DNA from: an uncultured Chthoniobacterales bacterium
Lineage (GTDB): Bacteria > Verrucomicrobiota > Verrucomicrobiia > Chthoniobacterales > UBA10450
DNA: 5,986 nt
Direction of reading: 5' to 3'
Assembly: GCA_955652255.1 (NCBI GenBank)
Contig: CATPAW010000026.1
Coordinates: forward strand, 1-5,986
Both the position numbers and the translations under genes were made by a program. Positions 1-5,986 of this stretch are shown here, one piece after another (position 1 is the stretch's first letter; each line of letters starts with the position of its first letter). The notes beneath the pieces are model-generated. The model ran no database searches, was not told the DNA's origin, and saw only the letters and a program-made list of their open reading frames with translations.

Positions 1-1712
1 CCCAAACCATTTTTCTGGGTGCGGCGGGGAACGTTACCGTTTTGGGCGCCTCAACGGTCACCAACACTGGCCCGACGGTCGTTGTCGGAAATCTGGCGCT
101 GAGTCCTGGGAGCTCCGTTACTGGATTCCCGCCCGGAGTGGTGGTCAACGGGACCATTCACATCAATGACGCGCTGGCCAATCAGGCTCATGCCGATGCT
201 GTTACGGCTTACAACCAACTGTTCGCCGAGAATAACCCTGTGACGAATACCAACTTAACGGGAATAAATTTAGGCGGTTTGACGCTCATGCCCGGGATCT
301 ATCATTTCGATACCTCCGCTCAATTAACCGGAACGCTCAAGCTGGACACCGGAGGGAACCCCAATGCCGCCTTCCATTTCCTGATCGGCTCCACCCTGAC
401 CACGGCCTCCGGCTCCATGGTCACGTTGCTTAACGGCGGTTCGACTAACGTATTCTGGCAGGTCGGCAGTTCAGCCACCATCGGCACCGGCACCAAGTTT
501 TTCGGAAATATCATTGCCTTAGCCAGCATCACCTTAACCACCGGGGCCACTCTCGATGGGAAAGCCCTGGCGCTTACCGGAGCCGTCACGATGGACAGCA
601 ATTTGGTCAATGGCTCGGGCGTCACGATTCCGGGTCAACCGGTTGTGATTGCACGCTTGATCGCACCGGAAGAGCTGGCCTCGATTTTCGAGATCAAGTT
701 TGCTCTCGACACCCTGGACGGGACCAACTTGATACAGCGCATGGATGACATTCGCGCAGGCTCAAACGGTTTTTGCGCGGCCGGATATGCGCCCAAGGTG
801 ACCACCCAAGGCTATAGCAAGGGCTTGGATGGCAAGGCTGTGCTGGACAAGAATCCAGAGCCGGCTTTTGTTCCGGCGCCCGAGAACCGCTGGGGAATAT
901 TTGTCACTGGCAAAGGTGAATACGTGAATGTCGGCAACGAGGATGACAATGCCCACGGCTATCAAATCGTAGACGGTGGCGTGATCCTGGGCGTCGATTA
1001 CCGACTGTTGCAGAATTTCGCCGTCGGCATTTACGGCGGATACGAGACCGCCCGGGCCGATTTGGTTGATAACGGACGCTTAACGATGGATGGGGGCACC
1101 GGTGGTGCATTTGCCACCTATTTCTGCGGCAATTTCTATGTCGATGTTGCTGGCGGTGGCGGTTGGAATAGTTATGACACGCGGCGCACCGCGCTGTTGG
1201 GTGATGCACGCGGCAGCACCGATGGCTTTGAAGTCAACGCCCTCGGCGCCATCGGCTACGATTGGAGATTTGGTTGTCTGAACATAGGGCCAACAGCGTC
1301 CGTCCGATATACGAACGTCCACATCAATCAGTTCACCGAGACGGGCTCATTCGTTCCGTTAGAGATACAAGATCAGAGCGAGGACTCGCTTCGCACCACG
1401 GCGGGGGTAAGGGCCAGCTACGACATCAAACCGGGGCACACAGGTGTGATTTTCAGGCCGGAGGTGCGCGCCGAGTGGCTGCACGAATATAACGATCAAG
1501 CTTTTCCGATCGATGCGCGCCTGGCTTCCGGGATCGGACCTGTTTTGACGGCATTCGGACCGACTGTCGGCCGCGATGCCGCGCTGATCAGGGCGGGCGT
1601 CCGCGCGCAACTGAGCGCGACCTTCGCGATGTATGTTTACTACGACGGAGTGCTCGGCCGTGACAATTACAACAGCAACGGAGGGAGCGGCGGTTTCTCG
1701 CTCAGCTTCTAA
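1..1712 (+). CDS. DUF3494 ice-binding-like domain fused to autotransporter beta-barrel (5' partial)
   Basis: The frame is open to the window edge (codons from position 3 read QTIFLGAAGNVTVLG), so the TTG at 42 is an internal codon and the true start and signal peptide lie upstream. Counting from that TTG, residues 1-195 match the DUF3494 ice-binding/adhesin fold: STVTNTGPTVV, GNLALSPG, VTGFPPG, LMPGIYHF, NVFWQVGSSATIGTGTKF, LTTGATLDGKALALTGAV. Residues ~200-280 are a linker with a helical segment (RMDDIRAGSNGF) of a kind I recall from verrucomicrobial autotransporters. Residues ~283-556 show alternating aromatic/hydrophobic strands (WGIFVTGKGEY, FAVGIYGGYE, EVNALGAIGYDW, IRAGVRAQL, YVYYDGVLG) and end in SLSF with a terminal Phe, the outer-membrane assembly signal. 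Inferred role: a type V secreted or surface-displayed ice-binding or adhesive domain. Ice binding itself is not shown, because many DUF3494 proteins occur outside cold habitats. Its 3' end overlaps the convergent downstream gene by 11 bases. Confidence 0.88.
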   Translation, partial: QTIFLGAAGNVTVLGASTVTNTGPTVVVGNLALSPGSSVTGFPPGVVVNGTIHINDALANQAHADAVTAYNQLFAENNPVTNTNLTGINLGGLTLMPGIYHFDTSAQLTGTLKLDTGGNPNAAFHFLIGSTLTTASGSMVTLLNGGSTNVFWQVGSSATIGTGTKFFGNIIALASITLTTGATLDGKALALTGAVTMDSNLVNGSGVTIPGQPVVIARLIAPEELASIFEIKFALDTLDGTNLIQRMDDIRAGSNGFCAAGYAPKVTTQGYSKGLDGKAVLDKNPEPAFVPAPENRWGIFVTGKGEYVNVGNEDDNAHGYQIVDGGVILGVDYRLLQNFAVGIYGGYETARADLVDNGRLTMDGGTGGAFATYFCGNFYVDVAGGGGWNSYDTRRTALLGDARGSTDGFEVNALGAIGYDWRFGCLNIGPTASVRYTNVHINQFTETGSFVPLEIQDQSEDSLRTTAGVRASYDIKPGHTGVIFRPEVRAEWLHEYNDQAFPIDARLASGIGPVLTAFGPTVGRDAALIRAGVRAQLSATFAMYVYYDGVLGRDNYNSNGGSGGFSLSF

Positions 1713-2109
1713 GTAATCGACATTTTTCTAATTTCGTTGCGAACTGATCGACTGAGAGGTTGATCCTGGAAGGCTCTTCAAGGAAATAAACCCATTCGAA
1801 ATCGGGCGTGTCCCATAATGCTTCGGAAATCTGCACACTTCTCCGGACTTCTAAGACTTGTGCCATCCAATTGTACTGATTTTGTCGGAGACCCGCTTCG
1901 GACGTATAGAACAAGCAAAGATCGCCGGGTTCCATCGTCTGCAACGTAGTGTCGTTGCGCGGTCCAGATCTGGTGCCCCATGCGTGCAGGAAATTTTCAC
2001 TGCTCAAACCAGCGTTTCGCCTCCTCGCTTCCGATATCGGTTGCGAGAGCGTTTTAGGGAGATTCGAGGTAGCAGGAGCATCTGAGGCGGGAACAAGCCA
2101 GAGTTTCAT
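1702..2109 (-). CDS. EVE/PUA-like domain protein, possibly C-terminally truncated
   Basis: This 135-residue protein starts at an ATG with no clear Shine-Dalgarno sequence. It opens with KLWLVPASD, has HAWGTRSGPRND at about residues 42-53, EPGDLCLFYTS at 60-70, and WMAQVLEVRRSV followed by LWDTPDFEWVYFLEEP at 81-113. This order (an N-terminal WLVP-type strand, 'GD.CLFY', then 'A.V...LW...FEW.YFL') is what I recognise as an EVE-type, PUA-like fold. That fold can bind modified bases or RNA and often sits at the N-terminus of modification-dependent restriction or HNH proteins. No nuclease motif is present. The protein stops soon after the YFLEEP strand with a charged tail (KLEKCRLLRS), which suggests loss of a downstream part. 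Its 3' end lies inside the 3' end of the convergent autotransporter gene. It may be a solo EVE-like protein or a remnant; the family call is by pattern only. Confidence 0.6.
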   Translation of the reverse strand: MKLWLVPASDAPATSNLPKTLSQPISEARRRNAGLSSENFLHAWGTRSGPRNDTTLQTMEPGDLCLFYTSEAGLRQNQYNWMAQVLEVRRSVQISEALWDTPDFEWVYFLEEPSRINLSVDQFATKLEKCRLLRS

Positions 2110-2196
2110 CTGAGTAGAGCAGTTTAGCGGCGGTGCCGCTGGTCGTCAGCGGTTAAATCGCCACCATCGCTGACCCAGTAGGTCAGATCGGCCTGG

Positions 2197-2592
2197 GTGT
2201 TATTTAGCCCCTGTCCGACCCCGTTCTTGTCTCTGTCGCTGATCAGCCATTACTTGGGCATAACGTCGACAACATCAGCCGAAGGCAAACAAACGCGAGC
2301 CTACCGTCAGGCATGGCGGCCCGTTCCCCAGGATTATGGCAATACAAAGCGCCACGTGATCGTTGAGGTCACACCGCGAATTCGTAAGCAGATGGCCGCA
2401 CAAGGCAAAGATTGGAGCACGCCAACGCTTCACAACACGTTACCCGGCCATCTTGTGAGGTTTACAGGATGGATGTTCTACGACACTGAACATCGGCCGC
2501 AATGTTTGAACACCGCTCCGAACAACCCGAATGATTGGCGCGCCACAGCATGGGAGATTCACCCGGTCACGAAAATCGAGATATTGAAGTGA
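2197..2592 (+). CDS. Conserved hypothetical protein of the 'WEIHPVT' type, probably 5'-degraded
   Basis: The listed frame starts at a GTG, gives 131 residues and has an in-frame TAG at 2179. From about residue 48 onward it reads like a real conserved protein: KRHVIVEVTPRIRKQM, DWSTPTLHNTLPGHLVRFTGW, MFYDTEH, NDWRATAWEIHPVTKIEIL. I recall this block from small secreted bacterial proteins of unknown function, in which a signal peptide and a Cys/His-containing first half precede 'VTGWL.YD..H' and end in 'WEIHPVT'. The first ~45 residues here (LFSPCPTPFLSLSLISHYLG and on) show neither, and no other plus frame upstream supplies them. The likeliest reading is a gene that has lost or scrambled its 5' half; an internal start is possible. 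No ribosome binding site is evident. The function is unknown. Confidence 0.5.
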   Translation: MLFSPCPTPFLSLSLISHYLGITSTTSAEGKQTRAYRQAWRPVPQDYGNTKRHVIVEVTPRIRKQMAAQGKDWSTPTLHNTLPGHLVRFTGWMFYDTEHRPQCLNTAPNNPNDWRATAWEIHPVTKIEILK

Positions 2593-2889
2593 TCGAAGTG
2601 TGCGTGCGCTGCACATACTCTCGACATTCGCACCCCCATCGCGGTCTTTACGAGGCAAACCGACCGCGTTTGGACATCCTGCAGCCGAAAAGACTTTGCA
2701 ACAGGCTTTCGAGCCGGCGGCGGGACGGAGTCTTAATAGAGAGTAGAGAGGCGATTCCGGCTAACACGCGGAACTTGAGCATGAACTCCGTTTTGAAACG
2801 CCGCTGCACACCCATTGTATAGCCATTGCAGTCGTTAGTTCCTTTCGACGATTCCTAGCTCCGTTCATATATGATATCGTGGAGACCCG
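2593..2889. other. Intergenic stretch without a convincing gene
   Basis: About 300 bases lie between the degraded ORF and the propeller gene. The plus frame that crosses most of it (2535-2822) is rich in Arg, Ser and His with no domain pattern, and it overlaps the preceding ORF out of frame, so I do not call it. On the minus strand a 55-codon frame (2648-2815) contains a hydrophobic segment, described under findings. No tRNA, clear terminator or repeat is seen. The last 10 bases carry the ribosome binding site of the next gene. Confidence 0.5.
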
Positions 2890-5121
2890 ATGGCACCTCG
2901 ATTTAGACCCAAAAATTCAAAGCCGCTTAAACCTGGCCCCCGAAAGAAAGATCTCGCCCCGGGGCGACGAAAACCACGACTTTCACGTCACAAAACGAGG
3001 AGCACATGGTTCCAAGGGAACAGCGCGTGGCCCGTCCGGGAAGCCCCTGTCGACGTGCTCGTGCGAGAGCGGGATCGCGTTAAGAAAACCCTGGCGGCTG
3101 CCGCAAAACGTGTGCAGTGGGAGTGTGTTGGGCCGACTAATATTGGTGGACGGATGACGAGCATTGTATGCCATCCTGAGAAGCCCGACTGTATCTGGGC
3201 CGGCGCAGCGGCGGGTGGCGTCTGGCAAAGCAAGGATGCGGGTCGAACGTGGCGCGCGCTTTGGAGCGACCATGACACCTTGAACATCGGATCGCTCGCG
3301 ATTGATCCAAAGAATCCCGCAGTGATTTATTGCGGCACGGGCGAAGCGAACTTGTCGATCGATTCGTATGCCGGTGTGGGAATTTATCGGACGGACAACG
3401 GTGGCGAGACTTGGAAGTTGCTAGCCTCATCATCTGAGACAGGCGTGCCGACGCGAATCGGGGTCATTGCAATCGACCCCTTCGATTCCAAGCATTTGCG
3501 GATCGGCGGCATCGGCGCCAACGAATCGAGTCCACGACCGGAAGATTTTGGTGGAATGTTTGTCTCGCACGACGGCGGCGTGAGCTGGCAGCGAGAAACT
3601 TTCATTTCGAAGAGTAACTACTGGTGTCATGCGATCGTTTTTCATCCCACCAAGCGCGACACGCTCTTCGCGACCTGTACCGAGCAAGGGGCGAAAAGCG
3701 GCATATGGCGTTCAGACAATCGGGGCGAGAACTGGTCCCAGTTAACGAAAGGTCTCCCTGATCCGGAGAGTTTCGGTCGTACAAGTCTGGCAATCAGCTC
3801 GGCAAATCCTGAGGTGATCTTTGCATTTGCGGAAGATGCGCACAGCAGTCGGAGCGATTTGTTATTGGGTGTTTTTCGCAGCGACAATGGAGGTAAGACC
3901 TGGAAACAAATCGGCGGAAAACATTTCGCTCAGGAAGGACAGATTTCTTACGGAAATACCATTGCGATCCATCCAAAAAATGCCGATCACGTTCTTTGCG
4001 GCGGGGTTGACTTGCATCTAACCACCAACGGGGGAAAGACATGGACAAAGGTGACACGCGGCGAGGCGAAGCCGGGGAAATCTAATTATGCTCATTCGGA
4101 TCACCATCATCTGTTGATGCCGCCAGCAGCACCGGGGCGTGTCTATGATCCGAATGACGGTGGCCTGGACGTCAGCGAAGATGGAGGTGTGACCTGGTCG
4201 AATCGCAGCAAAGGTTTGGCAATCACAATGTATTACGACATGGACGTAGCGCAGAGTGACGGCCGTCATTTTGGCGGCGGCGCTCAAGACAACGGGACTC
4301 TTGTCACTACTGACGACCGGAGCGACACCCATTTCGAGATCCTCGGCGGTGATGGTGGTTGGATGATCTACGATCCGGCCGACGCCGGACACATTTACGC
4401 TTCCTATTATCACATGAACATTTGGCGTTGGTGCAACGGCCGACGGGGCGACGTATCACCGCCAGCTTCCCAAAAAGAAAAAAATTCAGTGTGGATGGTG
4501 TACGTCGCTATGGATCCACACAATCGAAAGACCGTTTTCACGGGATCAAAGCGGGTCTGGAGAACGAAAAACGAGGGGAAGAATTGGACCGCGGTGTCGC
4601 CTGTGCTCGACGACAGCCCCGTCTCGGCGATCGAAATTGCGCCGGCCGACTCCGATCGGATTTATGTCGGAACGGAAAACGGGGGGGTTTTTCGGAGTCT
4701 CGATGGCGGGAGAACCTGGAGCGCAAACTTGTCGGGCGCGACGCTCCCTGGCCACGCGATCACTCGGATCGACTCCACGGCAAAGCTTGGCGAAGACTGT
4801 ATTTTGCTAACCGTGGCCAACTTTGGGCACCCTCATGTATTCCGGTCGCAAGATGCCGGTAAGACATGGGAAGATATAGATAACGGCCAGCTTCCTGACG
4901 TTCCCCATCACGCGGTGGTGATTCGTCCTGATGCGCCCGAGACAATCTATGTTGGAAATGACGCAGGAGTCTTTCTTTCGCCCGACTCTGGCAGGACTTG
5001 GATGAACATGACCGCAAACTTGCCGAACGTTATGGTCGTTGACTTGGTTCTTCATGAAAAAGACGCAACGCTTAGCGCGGCAACTTATGGCAGAAGCTTG
5101 TGGCGAACGCGCATCGACTGA
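2890..5121 (+). CDS. Asp-box (BNR/sortilin-like) double beta-propeller protein with basic N-terminal tail
   Basis: The 743 residues carry eleven Asp boxes of form S/T-x-D/N-x-G-x-T/S/N-W, at about 114 (SKDAGRTW), 168, 226, 275, 331, 378, 429, 559, 603, 653 and 697 (SPDSGRTW). Spacing is mostly 44-58 residues, one propeller blade each. Seven fall in residues ~80-440 and four in ~450-743; a 130-residue gap between them suggests blades whose box has decayed. This fits two seven-bladed propellers as in GH74/BNR/VPS10-like proteins. Other hallmarks are VGPTNIGGRM (80-89), LNIGSLAIDPKNP, the HSDHHHLLMPP and NDGG segment (402-425), GGGAQDNGT (462-470) and the closing ATYGRSLW. The ATG at 2890 has GGAG at 2881-2884, five bases upstream, which supports this start. 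Residues 1-40 hold 15 Lys/Arg and one acidic residue, with no hydrophobic stretch, so no signal peptide is seen. Glycosidase activity cannot be claimed, since these repeats are structural and catalytic acids cannot be assigned by eye. Confidence 0.9.
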   Translation: MAPRFRPKNSKPLKPGPRKKDLAPGRRKPRLSRHKTRSTWFQGNSAWPVREAPVDVLVRERDRVKKTLAAAAKRVQWECVGPTNIGGRMTSIVCHPEKPDCIWAGAAAGGVWQSKDAGRTWRALWSDHDTLNIGSLAIDPKNPAVIYCGTGEANLSIDSYAGVGIYRTDNGGETWKLLASSSETGVPTRIGVIAIDPFDSKHLRIGGIGANESSPRPEDFGGMFVSHDGGVSWQRETFISKSNYWCHAIVFHPTKRDTLFATCTEQGAKSGIWRSDNRGENWSQLTKGLPDPESFGRTSLAISSANPEVIFAFAEDAHSSRSDLLLGVFRSDNGGKTWKQIGGKHFAQEGQISYGNTIAIHPKNADHVLCGGVDLHLTTNGGKTWTKVTRGEAKPGKSNYAHSDHHHLLMPPAAPGRVYDPNDGGLDVSEDGGVTWSNRSKGLAITMYYDMDVAQSDGRHFGGGAQDNGTLVTTDDRSDTHFEILGGDGGWMIYDPADAGHIYASYYHMNIWRWCNGRRGDVSPPASQKEKNSVWMVYVAMDPHNRKTVFTGSKRVWRTKNEGKNWTAVSPVLDDSPVSAIEIAPADSDRIYVGTENGGVFRSLDGGRTWSANLSGATLPGHAITRIDSTAKLGEDCILLTVANFGHPHVFRSQDAGKTWEDIDNGQLPDVPHHAVVIRPDAPETIYVGNDAGVFLSPDSGRTWMNMTANLPNVMVVDLVLHEKDATLSAATYGRSLWRTRID

Positions 5122-5169
5122 ACAGCAATGTTTTCCATGGAGAGACCGAATGCCACGCTAAATCCATTC

Positions 5170-5198
5170 TTGACTTTGCAAGGCTGTTCCTAACGAAT
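5170..5198 (+). promoter_or_regulatory. Weak candidate promoter for the basic microprotein gene
   Basis: TTGACT at 5170-5175 is a good -35 match (5 of 6 to TTGACA). Seventeen bases further, ACGAAT at 5193-5198 matches only the last half of TATAAT, so the -10 is poor. It lies in the 100-base gap after the propeller gene and could give a short leader before the start at 5222. Read-through from the upstream gene is equally possible. Confidence 0.22.
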
Positions 5199-5211
5199 GA
5201 ATCGGTACTAC

Positions 5212-5217
5212 GGAGGT
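5212..5217 (+). promoter_or_regulatory. Strong Shine-Dalgarno sequence of the basic microprotein
   Basis: GGAGGT sits four bases before the ATG at 5222 and is the best ribosome binding site in the window. It is the main reason to believe that the short frame behind it is translated. Confidence 0.75.
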
Positions 5218-5221
5218 AATT

Positions 5222-5320
5222 ATGCCACGCGCAAAGAAATCGAAATCCAAAAACAAAAAGAAAGCAAAAAAACGGCGATCGACGGCACGACCAAAACGCT
5301 CGACCGGTCCTAGGGACTGA
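5222..5320 (+). CDS. Lys/Arg-rich 32-residue basic microprotein
   Basis: The frame is ATG to TGA, 33 codons including the stop. It begins MPRAKKSKSKNKKKAKKRR and finishes with STARPKRSTGPRD. Ten Lys and six Arg make half of the residues basic, with a single acidic residue at the C-terminus and no hydrophobic or aromatic residue after the initiator Met. The composition resembles the tails of histone H1-like nucleoid proteins and basic ribosomal-protein extensions, so binding to DNA or RNA in the cytoplasm is a reasonable inference; the peptide is almost certainly disordered when free. The GGAGGT four bases upstream strongly favours translation. It follows the propeller gene on the same strand by 100 bases and is followed by a hairpin at 5345-5377. 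I do not recognise a named family. A poly-Lys frame can arise by chance in an A-rich tract, but coincidence with such a good Shine-Dalgarno sequence is unlikely. Confidence 0.65.
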   Translation: MPRAKKSKSKNKKKAKKRRSTARPKRSTGPRD

Positions 5321-5344
5321 AGTTTTCAACGCAACGTTTGCGGC

Positions 5345-5377
5345 GCGTTTCAGCTCAGGGGCGAGCTGAACAAACGC
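5345..5377 (+). terminator. Bulged hairpin after the microprotein gene, possible terminator
   Basis: The left arm GCGTTTCAGCTC (5345-5356) pairs with GAGCTG (5363-5368) and AAACGC (5372-5377), giving 12 base pairs around the six-base loop AGGGGC with a three-base bulge (AAC, 5369-5371). Alternatively, TTCAGCTC and GAGCTGAA form a perfect 8-bp stem. It begins 24 bases after the microprotein stop. There is no run of T directly after the stem, so Rho-independent termination would be weak; an mRNA-stabilising 3' structure is an alternative. Confidence 0.45.
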
Positions 5378-5534
5378 TAGCCCAATTTGTTGTTCGCTTC
5401 GTCGCAGCTACGCGCGCGCTTCGCTCGCATTGCACCATGAGAATGCTGCGAGCAGCTATTTGCGGCGACATTTGCTCTCGACGCCCGGCGTATAGATTGG
5501 CACCATAGTTCGGCAATTCTACGCCATGAAGTAG

Positions 5535-5986
5535 ATGTCTGCTGAGCTTCAACCAAATGCCGAACTCGAAATCGCTCACGTCTTGTTCATAGACGTGGTC
5601 GGCTTTTCGAGATTATTGATCAACGAGCAGAGCGCGCTTTTAGCTGAGCTCAATCAGCTGGTTCGAACGACGCCTCATTTCTGCGCTGCCGAAGCGGCAG
5701 ACAAACTAATCCGCATCCCAGTCGGCGACGGGATGGCACTCGTATTTTTCAGTAGCCCAGAAGCTCCAGTGCAATGCGCATTGGAAATTTGCAAGGCTCT
5801 ACAAGAGCATGCGCATATTCACGTGCGCATGGGGATTCACAGCGGTCCGGTGGATCCGGTCACGGACGTCAATGACAGGTCGAATGTCGCTGGCGCGGGA
5901 ATGAACGTCGCTCAGCGAATCATGGATTGCGCAGACGCCGGGCACATTCTTGTTTCCAAGCGGGTTGCGGAGGACCTGGCTCATTA
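5535..5986 (+). CDS. Class III adenylate/guanylate cyclase domain protein (3' partial)
   Basis: The frame opens at ATG 5535, directly after an in-frame TAG (5532-5534), so no earlier start is possible. It runs off the window after 150 codons. No strong Shine-Dalgarno sequence is seen. The catalytic domain starts almost at once: HVLFIDVVGFSRLL (15-28, first metal Asp D20), KLIRIPVGDGMALVF (57-71, second metal Asp D65), VRMGIHSGPV (97-106), and NVAGAGMNVAQRIMDCADAG (117-136) with the transition-state Asn124 and Arg128 four apart. AGHILVS (135-141) is the closing strand. The enzyme would make cAMP or cGMP as a head-to-tail dimer in the cytoplasm. By alignment to mammalian cyclases, the adenine-contacting Lys position holds I61 and the Asp position holds N117, so substrate preference is uncertain. 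Such proteins commonly carry further C-terminal modules, which would lie outside the window. Confidence 0.9.
   Translation, partial: MSAELQPNAELEIAHVLFIDVVGFSRLLINEQSALLAELNQLVRTTPHFCAAEAADKLIRIPVGDGMALVFFSSPEAPVQCALEICKALQEHAHIHVRMGIHSGPVDPVTDVNDRSNVAGAGMNVAQRIMDCADAGHILVSKRVAEDLAH

Noticed and set aside
2124..2244. Minus-strand frame reading DRDKNGVGQGLNN, then DLTYWVSDGGDLTADD, before a stop.
   Set aside because: It looks protein-like and lies just upstream of the EVE-like gene, but it has no start codon (an in-frame stop lies directly upstream) and I recognise no family. It could be a coding relic; not supportable as a gene.
2535..2822. 95-codon plus-strand frame.
   Set aside because: It overlaps the conserved end of the preceding ORF in another frame and has low-complexity Arg/Ser/His content without a domain.
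2870..2875. TATGAT as a -10 box for the propeller gene.
   Set aside because: No acceptable -35 lies 16-18 bases upstream, and transcription would begin within the ribosome binding site.
4359..4862. 167-codon plus-strand frame inside the propeller gene.
   Set aside because: It is entirely within a clear coding region, and its Arg-rich composition is typical of an out-of-frame shadow.
5491..5496. TATAGA as a -10 box for the cyclase gene.
   Set aside because: The nearest -35-like TTGCTC is only 13 bases away; too weak to annotate.
5355..5579. 74-codon minus-strand frame between the hairpin and the cyclase.
   Set aside because: It overlaps the cyclase start and has no recognisable motif or ribosome binding site.

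Overview
The window looks like a piece of a soil or environmental Verrucomicrobia genome (Chthoniobacterales-like). That guess rests on gene types: an ice-binding-type DUF3494 domain joined to an autotransporter barrel, and a class III cyclase whose wording (FIDVVGFS, GDGMALVF, RMGIHSGPV) I associate from memory with that phylum. No rRNA, tRNA, CRISPR array, insertion sequence or phage gene is visible. Base composition is moderate and shows no clear foreign block.

Layout. Positions 1-1712 (+) hold the 3' part of a surface protein whose start lies upstream: a DUF3494 passenger, a linker, and an outer-membrane beta-barrel ending in phenylalanine. Convergent to it, and overlapping its last 11 bases, is a short minus-strand EVE/PUA-like gene (1702-2109), possibly missing its C-terminal part. 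Next is a small plus-strand ORF (2197-2592) whose last ~85 codons look like a conserved 'WEIHPVT' family while its first ~45 codons do not, so it is probably a 5'-damaged gene. About 300 bases without a convincing gene follow (2593-2889).

The main gene (2890-5121, +) encodes a 743-residue double beta-propeller protein with eleven Asp-box/BNR repeats. It has a strongly basic N-terminal tail and no signal peptide. About 100 bases downstream is a previously uncalled 32-codon gene (5222-5320) for an extremely Lys/Arg-rich peptide, preceded by a near-perfect Shine-Dalgarno sequence and followed by a bulged 12-bp hairpin (5345-5377). The window ends inside a class III adenylate/guanylate cyclase gene (5535 onwards) that keeps the metal and transition-state residues but not the usual adenine-recognition pair.

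The genes do not form an obvious pathway. The 1702-2592 stretch reads as a small island of eroded or truncated genes between two intact ones. The best candidates for something undescribed are the basic microprotein and its possible link to the basic-tailed propeller protein upstream. No defence or mobile system can be supported from this sequence.
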